Source: UBA5336 sp039815055
Lineage (GTDB): Bacteria > Pseudomonadota > Alphaproteobacteria > Caulobacterales > Hyphomonadaceae
DNA: 5,478 nucleotides
NCBI GenBank assembly: GCA_039815055.1
Contig: JBCCAA010000110.1
Span: forward strand, 1-5,478
Direction of reading: 5' to 3'
Position numbers and translations under genes: made by a program. Position 1 is the first letter of the stretch; the number at the start of each line of letters is the position of its first letter. The notes under the pieces are model-generated. The model searched no databases. It was not told the DNA's origin and saw nothing but the letters and a program-made list of their open reading frames with translations. Shown here piece after piece: positions 1 to 5,478 of the stretch.

Positions 1-56
1 CACGCTTTCAGGATTAGACCTCACGCAAACCGCGAATCAGGTCAGGTTGGACTCCC

Positions 57-1691
57 ATGATCCGCTATATCTTCATTACCGGCGGCGTGGTGTCCTCCCT
101 TGGAAAAGGCATTGCCTCCGCCGCGCTTGGTTCCTTGTTGCAGGCTCGCGGCTATGGCGTGCGTTTGCGCAAGCTCGACCCCTATCTGAACGTCGACCCC
201 GGCACGATGAGCCCGCGCCAGCACGGCGAGGTATTTGTTACCGATGACGGCGCCGAAACCGACCTAGACCTCGGCCATTATGAGCGCTTCACCGGCGTGA
301 GCGCGCGCAAATCCGACAACATAACCACCGGCCAGATCTATCGCGAGATCCTGGATAAGGAGCGGCGCGGCGATTATCTCGGCGCGACCATCCAGGTCAT
401 CCCGCACGTTACCGATGCGATCAAGGAGTTCGTGCTGGCCGATCCGGGAGAGGGTGTTGACTTTGTGCTGTGCGAGATTGGCGGCACGGTGGGCGACATC
501 GAAGGCCTGCCCTTCTTCGAGGCGATCCGACAGCTTGGCCAGGAGCTGGGGCCGGAGCGTGCGGTGTTCATGCACCTGACATTGCTGCCCTACATTCCGG
601 CGGCTGGCGAAATGAAAACGAAGCCGACGCAGCACTCCGTCAAGGAGCTGCGCTCGATCGGCATTCAGCCAGACATCCTTCTGTGCCGCTGCGACCGACC
701 CATTCCCGAGACAGAAAAGAAGAAGATTGCCAGCTTCTGTAATGTGCGCCCATCCAGCGTGATCGAGGCGCGCGATGTTGGCCATATCTATGATGTGCCT
801 GAAGCCTACCACGCTGAGGGGCTAGACAATGAAGTGATGTACCACTTCCGCATGGAGGGCGCGCCGGAGCTGGACCTGACGCGGTGGAAAGACATTGCAG
901 AGACCATCCACAATCCCGACGGTGAAGTGTGCATCGGTCTGGTCGGCAAATACACCGATGTGCCGGACGCGTATAAGTCGGTGATGGAGGCGCTCGACCA
1001 TGGCGGCCTCGCCAATCAGGTCCGTGTGGACATCAAACTGATCGATTCAGAGCAGTTTGATGATGAGCAGCGCCCCCTGGAAATCCTTGAAGGCGTCCAC
1101 GGCATCATCCTGCCCGGCGGTTTTGGCCAGCGCGGCGCACGGGGCAAGATGCGCGCGGCGCGGTTTGCCCGCGAGCGAGACGTGCCGTGTTTCGGCATCT
1201 GCTATGGCATGCAGCTGTCCGTCATTGAGGCAGCGCGCCACATGGCCGGTATCGAACAGGCCACCACGACCGAATTCGAAGATGAAGGCGAACCCCTGGT
1301 CGCGCTGATGGAAGAGTGGACCAAGGGCAACGAGAAAGAGATCCGCACGGCAGAAACCGACAAGGGCGGCACGATGCGGCTGGGCGCCTATCCAGCGCAA
1401 CTGACCGTCGGCTCTCTGGTGCGCGACATCTATGGCGAAGACCTGATCCATGAGCGCCACAGGCACCGCTATGAGGTGAATGTGAACTATGTCGAGCAGC
1501 TGGAAAGCGCTGGCGTGTTGTTTTCAGGCCTGTCTCCAGATGGAAAACTTCCGGAAATTTTCGAAATACCCGGACATCCCTGGTTCATCGGCGTGCAGTT
1601 CCATCCGGAGCTGAGATCAAGGCCGTTCGAGCCCCACCCGCTCTTTGCCAGCTTTATCAAAGCCGCGGTGACCCAGAGCCGGTTGGTTTAG
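57..1691 (+). CDS. pyrG: CTP synthase (glutamine-hydrolysing)
   Basis: This cytosolic enzyme makes CTP from UTP, ATP and glutamine, the last step of de novo pyrimidine nucleotide synthesis. The 544-residue protein is full length (the E. coli enzyme has 545). The N-terminal synthetase domain (about 1-265) begins with the ATP loop GGVVSSLGKG at residues 9-18, followed by KLDPYLNVDPGTMSP (39-53), QHGEVFVTDDGAETDLDLGH (55-74) and EIGGTVGDIEGLPF (140-153). The class I glutamine amidotransferase domain follows: the oxyanion segment PGGFGQRG (353-360), the nucleophile Cys382 in GICYGMQ, and the His516/Glu518 pair in QFHPE. All catalytic residues are present. The ATG at 57 starts exactly at the conserved N-terminus. 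Only a weak AGG (44-46) precedes it, so ribosome binding is not strongly marked. Bases 1-56 contain no gene I can identify; one frame stays open into the ATGA at 57-60, so an upstream gene could end there. The identification is firm. Confidence 0.99.
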   Translation: MIRYIFITGGVVSSLGKGIASAALGSLLQARGYGVRLRKLDPYLNVDPGTMSPRQHGEVFVTDDGAETDLDLGHYERFTGVSARKSDNITTGQIYREILDKERRGDYLGATIQVIPHVTDAIKEFVLADPGEGVDFVLCEIGGTVGDIEGLPFFEAIRQLGQELGPERAVFMHLTLLPYIPAAGEMKTKPTQHSVKELRSIGIQPDILLCRCDRPIPETEKKKIASFCNVRPSSVIEARDVGHIYDVPEAYHAEGLDNEVMYHFRMEGAPELDLTRWKDIAETIHNPDGEVCIGLVGKYTDVPDAYKSVMEALDHGGLANQVRVDIKLIDSEQFDDEQRPLEILEGVHGIILPGGFGQRGARGKMRAARFARERDVPCFGICYGMQLSVIEAARHMAGIEQATTTEFEDEGEPLVALMEEWTKGNEKEIRTAETDKGGTMRLGAYPAQLTVGSLVRDIYGEDLIHERHRHRYEVNVNYVEQLESAGVLFSGLSPDGKLPEIFEIPGHPWFIGVQFHPELRSRPFEPHPLFASFIKAAVTQSRLV

Positions 1692-1741
1692 GACACTGGT
1701 TTCGTCTTTGAGGGCAAACGTTTTGCTGATGGCCAGCGTCC
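1691..1741 (+). promoter_or_regulatory. Possible structured RNA leader between pyrG and sugE
   Basis: GGACACTGG (1691-1699) can pair with CCAGCGTCC (1733-1741), giving 8 of 9 base pairs with one A-C mismatch. Inside it, GCAAA (1714-1718) pairs with TTTGC (1722-1726) around a 3-nt loop. The outer stem begins at the last base of the pyrG stop codon and ends 31 nt before the sugE ATG. There is no T-run after it, so it is not a classical intrinsic terminator. Exporters of the Gdx type are often controlled by guanidine riboswitches, but I do not see the two ACGR-loop hairpins of the guanidine-II class or a clear match to the other classes. It could be a chance fold, a weak 3' end for pyrG, or a leader element. 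Confidence 0.25.
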
Positions 1742-1760
1742 AGAGACCAAACCGAATTGC

Positions 1761-1765
1761 GGGAG
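1761..1765 (+). promoter_or_regulatory. Ribosome binding site deciding the sugE start
   Basis: GGGAG at 1761-1765 lies 7 nt before the ATG at 1773, a normal spacing. An in-frame TTG at 1767 would be only 1 nt from this site, so the ATG is preferred. Confidence 0.6.
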
Positions 1766-1772
1766 TTTGAAG

Positions 1773-2105
1773 ATGGCATGGGTCATTCTGGTGCTGGCGG
1801 CGGGGTTTGAAGTTGTCTGGGCGTCCTCCATGAAAGCCTCAGAAGGATTTACACGCCCGATCTGGGTCGTCTCGACCGTGGCGGCGGCGGCGATCAGCTT
1901 TTGGCTTCTGGCGCATGCAATGAAGTCGATTCCCCTTGGGTCGGCCTATGCAGTCTGGACCGGGCTCGGTGCGGTTGGTGCCTTTGTGGTTGGCGTGATC
2001 GCGTTCAAAGAGCCGCTTACGGCAGGGCGGCTGGCATCGGCACTGCTCGTGCTTGCGGGAATTGTCGGGTTTTGGCTGACATCGAGCGATAACCCCTCCA
2101 CATAG
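1773..2105 (+). CDS. sugE: SMR-family guanidinium exporter (SugE/Gdx type)
   Basis: This is a small multidrug resistance family protein of 110 residues with four hydrophobic helices (about 3-20, 29-50, 57-76 and 84-103). Family members work as dual-topology dimers in the inner membrane and exchange substrate for protons. The sequence fits the SugE/Gdx subgroup, which exports guanidinium, rather than the EmrE/Qac subgroup. It has the central Glu13 within FEVVWA, a serine at position 42, Trp62 in AYAVWTGLGAVGA, and AMKSIPLGSAYA (49-60), close to E. coli SugE. The subgroup function is taken from the family; substrate specificity was not tested here. The gene follows pyrG by 81 nt and may be co-transcribed with it. 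A structured segment lies in that gap. The C-terminal tail SSDNPST is short and polar. An in-frame TTG six bases upstream would add two residues but is poorly spaced from the ribosome binding site. Confidence 0.9.
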   Translation: MAWVILVLAAGFEVVWASSMKASEGFTRPIWVVSTVAAAAISFWLLAHAMKSIPLGSAYAVWTGLGAVGAFVVGVIAFKEPLTAGRLASALLVLAGIVGFWLTSSDNPST

Positions 2106-2155
2106 TGGGTTGCGCCAGTGCGGCTCAGCCTGTACTAGACGCGCTTTGGAATTTC

Positions 2156-2181
2156 CGGGGCTTTCCCCGATCAGATATAAC
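2156..2181 (+). promoter_or_regulatory. Possible rpmF promoter region with hairpin and -10-like box
   Basis: CGGGG-CTTT-CCCCG (2156-2169) is a perfect 5-bp inverted repeat with a 4-nt loop. Seven bases later comes TATAAC (2176-2181), a 5/6 match to a sigma-70 -10 box. There is no good -35 hexamer at 16-18 nt; the inverted repeat occupies the spacer and part of the -35 area. If the box is used, transcription would start only a few bases before the rpmF ATG at 2193. This is weak evidence, because rpmF could also be read from upstream. Confidence 0.25.
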
Positions 2182-2192
2182 GGTAGAGACCC

Positions 2193-2372
2193 ATGGCTGT
2201 CCCTAAGAGTAAGATCTCGAAATCCCGCCGCGGTATGCGCCGCGCCCACGACCGGATTTCCAGCACCGCGTATGTTGAAGATAAAGAGACCGGTGAACTG
2301 CACCGTCCGCACCACATCGACCTGAAAACCGGCATGTATCGCGGCAAGCAGGTGATCGAACCGAAGGAATAG
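2193..2372 (+). CDS. rpmF: 50S ribosomal protein L32
   Basis: This 59-residue basic protein is a component of the large ribosomal subunit. It begins MAVPKSKISKSRRGMRRAHD, the typical L32 N-terminus (MAVPK then SRRGMRR), and continues through a YVEDKETGEL segment (27-36) to RPHHIDLKTGMYRG (38-51). That last stretch is the alphaproteobacterial form. It lacks the paired cysteines of zinc-binding L32 proteins, so it is the zinc-independent version. Length is normal for the family. The ribosome binding site is weak (GAG at 2186-2188, 4 nt before ATG), which is notable for a highly expressed gene. It is followed 25 nt later by a strong terminator, so it closes the transcript. No lipid-synthesis genes (plsX, fabH), which often neighbour rpmF in other proteobacteria, are present. 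Confidence 0.97.
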   Translation: MAVPKSKISKSRRGMRRAHDRISSTAYVEDKETGELHRPHHIDLKTGMYRGKQVIEPKE

Positions 2373-2397
2373 TTCGGGTCCAAACTCGGAAACACGG

Positions 2398-2426
2398 AAA
2401 CCCCGGGCCAGCCGCCTGGGGTTTTT
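2398..2426 (+). terminator. Intrinsic terminator after rpmF
   Basis: The strand folds into an 11-bp stem: AAACCCCGGGC (2398-2408) pairs with GCCTGGGGTTT (2414-2424), with one G-T wobble and a 5-nt loop. The 3' arm runs into TTTTT (2422-2426). This is a textbook rho-independent terminator at the end of the rpmF transcript. It also separates rpmF from the DUF1801 gene, whose start lies 14 to 29 nt further on. Confidence 0.92.
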
Positions 2427-2455
2427 CATTTTGGAGGTCTGTGGCATTTGAAGGC

Positions 2456-2890
2456 ATGAGCGAGAACAAGACCCAGCCTACACATGTCGATCCGGTTGCC
2501 TTCATCGCCGGAGTCGAGCCCCCGCGGCGGCGCGATGACGCTACAAAGCTACTGGAGATCTTTGGCGAGGTTACAGGCCTAACGCCCAAAATGTGGGGCT
2601 CGTCCATGATCGGTTATGGGCGCTATCACTATAAATATGACAGCGGCCGGGAAGGCGACATGCTGATCACCGGTTTTTCGCCCCGCAAAGCCAATCTCAG
2701 CCTCTACATCATGCCCGGCTATAATTACGATTCGATGCAGGACATGCTCTCGCGCCTGGGCAAGCATAAAGTTGGCAAGGCGTGTCTCTATATCAACAAA
2801 TTGGCAGATGTGGATCAGGCCGTCTTACGTGAAATTATTGCCGCAGGCGTGGCGGATGTGCGCGCGCGGTATGAAACCTTCGACGATTAA
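2456..2890 (+). CDS. DUF1801 domain protein
   Basis: This is a 144-residue soluble protein of the DUF1801 (YdhG-like) family, whose biochemical role is not established. The family pattern is visible in PKMWGSSMIGYGRYHYKYDS (44-63), the GDMLITGFSPRKANLSLYIM stretch (67-86), PGYNYD (87-92), and LGKHKVGKACLYINKLADVD (101-120). There is no signal peptide or membrane segment. The start is uncertain. ATG at 2456 gives an N-terminus like that of relatives (MSENKTQPT) but has no well-placed ribosome binding site. A GTG at 2441, five codons earlier, sits 3 nt after a strong GGAGG (2433-2437), which is tight. The gene lies just after a terminator, so it needs its own promoter, which I cannot see. Its TAA overlaps the hemB stop on the opposite strand. 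Confidence 0.88.
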   Translation: MSENKTQPTHVDPVAFIAGVEPPRRRDDATKLLEIFGEVTGLTPKMWGSSMIGYGRYHYKYDSGREGDMLITGFSPRKANLSLYIMPGYNYDSMQDMLSRLGKHKVGKACLYINKLADVDQAVLREIIAAGVADVRARYETFDD

Positions 2891-3885
2891 CCGAGCTTTT
2901 CGGCGGCTTTGTCGGCATAGTAGGTGATGATTCCAGAGGCACCGGCGCGTTTGAAACACATCAGCGTTTCCATCATCACGCGCTCGCCATCGATCCAACC
3001 GTTCTGGGCGGCGGCCATGATCTGCGCGTATTCGCCAGACACCTGAAACGCCAATGTGGGTACGCCAAACGTCTGGGAGACACGTTGCACGATATCCAGA
3101 TAGGGCAGGCCGGGCTTCACCATCACCATGTCGGCGCCCTCAGACAGGTCCATGGCAACTTCGCGCAACGCTTCGTCTGAATTGGCCGGGTCCTGCTGAT
3201 AGGTTTTCTTGTCGCCGATCAGGGCAGAGGCAGACCCTATGGCCTCTCGGTAAGGGCCATAAAAGCCGCTGGCATATTTGGCTGCGTAAGACAGGATCAA
3301 CGTGTCGCTGAAGCCTTCTTCCTCAAGGGCGAAGCGGATGGCGCCGATTCGGCCATCCATCATGTCCGACGGTGCCACCACATCCGCCCCGGCGCGGGCC
3401 TGGACGATAGCTTGCTCGGTGAGCGCTTCAACGGTGTCGTCGTTCAGTACGCGGCCGGTGTCGTCGATCAATCCGTCATGGCCGTGGGTTGTGAACGGAT
3501 CGAGCGCGACATCACATATGACGCCGACATCCGGCGCGGCGGCCTTCATGGCCTTGATCACGTTAGGCACCAGTCCGTCGGGATTAAGCGCCTCCTGGCC
3601 AAGATCATCTTTTTTCGATGGGTCGATATGGGGAAAGATTGCTATGGCCGGAATGCCAAGCGCGGCCGCGCGCTGCGCCGCCTTGGCCGCCTCGTCCACA
3701 TTCAGTCGGTCAATGCCCGGCATGGCGCTGACAGGAACGCGCGGTGTTTCGCCATCATGGACTACCAGTGACCAAACCAGATCATCTGGTGTCAGCGTGT
3801 TTTCAGCGGTAAGGCGGCGCACCCATGGCGCCTGCCGCAGGCGGCGCAACCGGGTTTCTGGAAATGTGCGATGGGGCTGTGTCAT
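2887..3885 (-). CDS. hemB: Porphobilinogen synthase (delta-aminolevulinic acid dehydratase)
   Basis: HemB condenses two 5-aminolevulinate molecules into porphobilinogen, an early common step of haem and tetrapyrrole synthesis in the cytosol. The protein is 332 residues, the normal length. The two active-site lysines are Lys203 in LSYAAKYASGFYGP and Lys257 in MVMVKPGLPYLDI. The metal region DVALDPFTTHGHDG (125-138) has aspartates where zinc enzymes have cysteines, so this is the magnesium-type enzyme seen in many alphaproteobacteria. APSDMMDGRIGAIR (171-184) and the QVSGEYAQI segment (281-289) are further family signatures. The ATG at 3885 gives the expected MTQPHRTFP start; AAGAGG lies only 2 nt before it. 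The frame is open further upstream, but that extension would overlap the divergent TIR gene and has no conserved sequence. The gene is convergent with the DUF1801 gene, with stops overlapping by 4 nt. Confidence 0.98.
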   Translation of the reverse strand: MTQPHRTFPETRLRRLRQAPWVRRLTAENTLTPDDLVWSLVVHDGETPRVPVSAMPGIDRLNVDEAAKAAQRAAALGIPAIAIFPHIDPSKKDDLGQEALNPDGLVPNVIKAMKAAAPDVGVICDVALDPFTTHGHDGLIDDTGRVLNDDTVEALTEQAIVQARAGADVVAPSDMMDGRIGAIRFALEEEGFSDTLILSYAAKYASGFYGPYREAIGSASALIGDKKTYQQDPANSDEALREVAMDLSEGADMVMVKPGLPYLDIVQRVSQTFGVPTLAFQVSGEYAQIMAAAQNGWIDGERVMMETLMCFKRAGASGIITYYADKAAEKLG

Positions 3886-3989
3886 GGCCTCTTTCTGCCG
3901 CGCGCCGCCCGCGCTGTCACCTCCTGTATCGGTCGTTGGCGAGGCGAATAAATCATGCTTAATCTCATCACGAGTGAGGGACGCGTGAC
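3886..3989. promoter_or_regulatory. Divergent intergenic region between hemB and the TIR gene
   Basis: Promoters for both hemB (leftward) and the TIR gene (rightward) are expected in these 104 nt. The AT-rich stretch at 3947-3964 is the likely site, but I find no -35/-10 pair good enough to name on either strand. Reading leftward there is AGGAGGTGA (3925-3917), a perfect match to the 16S rRNA tail, 31 nt before the hemB ATG. It is followed by a GC hairpin with 5-bp arms GCGCG/CGCGC (3914-3900) and then AAGAGG close to the ATG. Confidence 0.5.
3974..3980 (+). promoter_or_regulatory. Ribosome binding site of the TIR gene
   Basis: GTGAGGG at 3974-3980 contains GAGGG, which ends 9 nt before the ATG at 3990. 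It supports this start. The first bases of the site can pair with CTCAT at 3964-3968 in a small 5-bp hairpin (one G-T pair) that might partly hide it. Confidence 0.6.
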
Positions 3990-5027
3990 ATGTCGAACGA
4001 TATTTTCCTGAGTTATCGCCGCACCGATCAGGCCTTGGCCAGGTCTTTGGTGACGGCATTGGAAGCGCAAGGCCTTGAAGTCTGGTGGGACCAGGAGATT
4101 GAGGGCGGCGATGACTGGCGCGAAGCCATTGTAGAGGGACTTTCATCTTCAAAAGCCCTGGTGATCTTATTCTCTGACAACTGCAATTCTTCCAAACAGT
4201 TGAAGAAAGAACTGGCGATTGCCGACACGCTCGACAAGGAAGTCATTCCTGTCCTGATCGAGGATACCAAGCCGAAAGGCCACTATCTCTATGAGCTGGC
4301 CGCGCGGAACTGGCTGCAGATTCACCCCAATCCCGAAGGCAAGGTGAACGATCTCGCCCAGAGGCTTGCCACCGAGCTGGGCACACCGCGTCGGGATATC
4401 ACAGCCCCCAGTCCGTCTGTCGTGGGACAGGGCCCCGGACAGGAATCCATGCTCGGTACATCGCCGGGAATTGGTCCACTGGCAACACCACCGCCTCCTG
4501 AACCCGACCTGCCGCCAGAAACCCTGGACAAGATGGTCGAGGCGACACAGGAAGTTGAGGCCAACATCAAGGACCGGCGCGACTTCCTGCCGTTCAAATG
4601 GTACGAAATCCTGATCGCTCTTGCGGTTGCTGGCCTTACCGCGCTGGGTGGGTTTGATCCCGATACGGGAGAAATCATCTCCGGTTCGATCCCACTTGAT
4701 ACGCTGGGCATGTTCCTGATGACGCTGCTGGCCATCGCCATGCTGGTGTTCCCGTTTCGCTACTTTTTCCGAAAGCGGCGGGTCTGGCGGGCGGCACGCT
4801 ATTATGCGCTGAGCGTGTTGATTCTGGCCATATCGCTGGGTGTCGTGTTCGGGATTCATCCCGATGTGGTGGATGACACCATGGGCGCGGGTGAGAACAT
4901 CATCACGGCGCTTATCGGATCGATCCTGGTGTTTGGACTGATCGGGCTGGTTACGTTTGGCATTTATGGCCTGCTGCACTTCCAGCGCACCATGCGCAGT
5001 TTCAACAGCAATGTGGAAACGCTGTAG
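3990..5027 (+). CDS. Membrane-anchored TIR domain protein (TIR + 4 TM)
   Basis: The protein has 345 residues in three parts. Residues 1-133 form a bacterial TIR domain: DIFLSYRRTD (4-13), VWWDQEIEGGDDWREAI (31-47), LVILFSD (57-63), KQLKKELAIAD (69-79) and VIPVLIED (85-92). Glu74 in KKEL sits where NAD-cleaving TIR domains have their catalytic glutamate; the tryptophan often found four residues before it is Gln70 here. Residues about 134-203 are a linker with a PPPPEP run (167-172) and a charged helical stretch. The rest holds four hydrophobic helices at about 205-222, 236-260, 271-289 and 304-329. The basic segment RKRRVWRAAR (261-270) and acidic loops after helices 1 and 3 predict TIR and both termini in the cytoplasm. 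TIR domains in bacteria are often NADases or make NAD-derived signals in phage defence. That role is inferred for this protein, not shown. No Thoeris, CBASS or other partner gene is beside it. It is divergent from hemB and convergent with the GNAT gene. Confidence 0.93.
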   Translation: MSNDIFLSYRRTDQALARSLVTALEAQGLEVWWDQEIEGGDDWREAIVEGLSSSKALVILFSDNCNSSKQLKKELAIADTLDKEVIPVLIEDTKPKGHYLYELAARNWLQIHPNPEGKVNDLAQRLATELGTPRRDITAPSPSVVGQGPGQESMLGTSPGIGPLATPPPPEPDLPPETLDKMVEATQEVEANIKDRRDFLPFKWYEILIALAVAGLTALGGFDPDTGEIISGSIPLDTLGMFLMTLLAIAMLVFPFRYFFRKRRVWRAARYYALSVLILAISLGVVFGIHPDVVDDTMGAGENIITALIGSILVFGLIGLVTFGIYGLLHFQRTMRSFNSNVETL

Positions 5028-5036
5028 ACAAATTGC

Positions 5037-5478
5037 TCAGAACCAGCGCACGCGTTTGGCCATGAAACAGCGTTGTGAGACATCAAGCGTTTGCGCCTGC
5101 ATCGCTTCGATCTCCCGCATCCATTCGGTGACTTTGGCGTCCTTGAGTTGGCGAAAGCCTAGCGCGCGGTAGAATGGCCCGTTCCAGGCCAGGTCCCGGA
5201 ATGTGGACAGGGTCACGGTCTTGAGCCCTCGGTCGCGGGCATCGGATTCAATGCGCTCGACCAGGCAAGCACCAAGCCCCAGACGACCATGGGCCGGGTC
5301 TACGCTGATCTGGTCTAGGTAGAGCGTGCCGCCGCGTTCTGATGTTAGCGTAAAGCCAACCAGTTCAGCCGTTTCAACATGGCGCGCAGCGAACATGTCA
5401 CGCGCCAGGATGGCGGCGGAAAATACGTCTTTGGGAATATGGCGGCGAAGGTCATCGTCATCGACGAGCCCGGAGCCC
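5037..5478 (-). CDS. GNAT-family N-acetyltransferase (5' end beyond window)
   Basis: This acetyltransferase of the GNAT fold is predicted to move an acetyl group from acetyl-CoA to an amine; the substrate cannot be told. The acetyl-CoA binding motif A is LDQISVDPAHGRLGLGACLV, where the GRLGLGA stretch is the pyrophosphate loop. It is followed by the LSTFRDLAWNGPFYRALGFR segment, which is typical of a GNAT subgroup and carries the conserved tyrosine near the end of the fold. The tail (ISQ-like region, CFMAKRV) also fits that subgroup. The frame stays open to the right edge: 146 residues are visible, including 27 before the first in-window ATG (5396). Those 27 look like the usual first helices, so the true start probably lies outside. 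An internal start at 5396 would remove part of the fold. The gene is convergent with the TIR gene, with 9 nt between stops and no terminator visible. Confidence 0.88.
   Translation of the reverse strand, partial: GSGLVDDDDLRRHIPKDVFSAAILARDMFAARHVETAELVGFTLTSERGGTLYLDQISVDPAHGRLGLGACLVERIESDARDRGLKTVTLSTFRDLAWNGPFYRALGFRQLKDAKVTEWMREIEAMQAQTLDVSQRCFMAKRVRWF

Noticed and set aside
1..60. Possible 3' end of an upstream gene (for example secG, often near pyrG)
   Set aside because: Two frames are open for part of it, but fewer than 20 residues are visible and they resemble no protein I know, so no call is made.
1700..1740. Guanidine-II riboswitch upstream of sugE
   Set aside because: That class needs two hairpins with ACGR loops. 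Only one inner hairpin exists, its centre reads ACGT, and it is not duplicated.
1767..1772. TTG start for sugE two codons upstream
   Set aside because: It would be only 1 nt from the GGGAG ribosome site, and the ATG at 1773 gives the N-terminus seen in SugE relatives.
1839..2447. Open frame of 202 codons on the minus strand across sugE, rpmF and the terminator
   Set aside because: It crosses two genuine genes and an intrinsic terminator and shows no family motif.
3302..3988. Open frame of 228 codons on the plus strand over hemB
   Set aside because: It lies antisense to hemB, is Ser/Ala/Arg-rich without a domain, and hemB explains the stretch fully.
3886..4152. N-terminal extension of the hemB frame, giving a 421-residue protein
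   Set aside because: It would overlap the TIR gene by over 160 nt, adds sequence unlike any HemB N-terminus, and the ATG at 3885 gives the normal family length of 332 residues.
4167..4979. Long open frame of 270 codons on the minus strand inside the TIR gene
   Set aside because: It is antisense to a convincing gene. The product is rich in His, Gln and Arg with no recognisable domain, as expected for the shadow of a GC-rich coding region.
2887..5478. A multi-gene antiphage system (Thoeris, CBASS or similar) around the TIR gene
   Set aside because: The neighbours are hemB and a GNAT acetyltransferase on the opposite strand. No ThsA, nucleotidyltransferase, SAVED or STING-like gene is present.

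Overview
The window reads as a GC-rich alphaproteobacterial chromosome segment. The evidence is the alphaproteobacterial style of ribosomal protein L32 (cysteine-free, with an HHIDLKTGMYRG core), the Asp-type (cysteine-free) metal region of HemB, and codon use consistent across all genes. A marine Hyphomonadaceae/Maricaulales-like host is a guess from general feel only. No insertion sequence, CRISPR array, tRNA or rRNA is visible, and nothing marks a recent mobile-element boundary.

Left part (1-2426), all on the + strand: pyrG (CTP synthase, complete), then a 50-nt segment able to fold into a two-tier stem-loop, then a small SMR-family exporter of the SugE/Gdx type (guanidinium exporter subgroup), then rpmF (ribosomal protein L32, 59 aa) closed by a strong intrinsic terminator at 2398-2426.

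Middle (2456-3885): a DUF1801 protein on the + strand converges on hemB (porphobilinogen synthase) on the - strand. Their stop codons share the palindrome TTAA, so the two genes overlap by 4 nt with no room for a terminator between them. hemB is divergent from the next gene across a 104-nt interval that carries an AT-rich patch, a GC hairpin and a perfect 9-nt anti-Shine-Dalgarno complement placed oddly far from the hemB start.

Right part (3990-5478): a 345-aa protein with an N-terminal TIR domain, a proline-rich linker and four predicted membrane helices at the C-terminus. It converges, with 9 nt between stops, on a GNAT acetyltransferase that runs off the right edge. Most of the window is housekeeping (nucleotide, haem and ribosome genes). 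The membrane-anchored TIR protein is the one gene that may be a stress or immunity effector. It stands alone here, without a recognisable partner gene, so a multi-gene defence system is not supported by this window.
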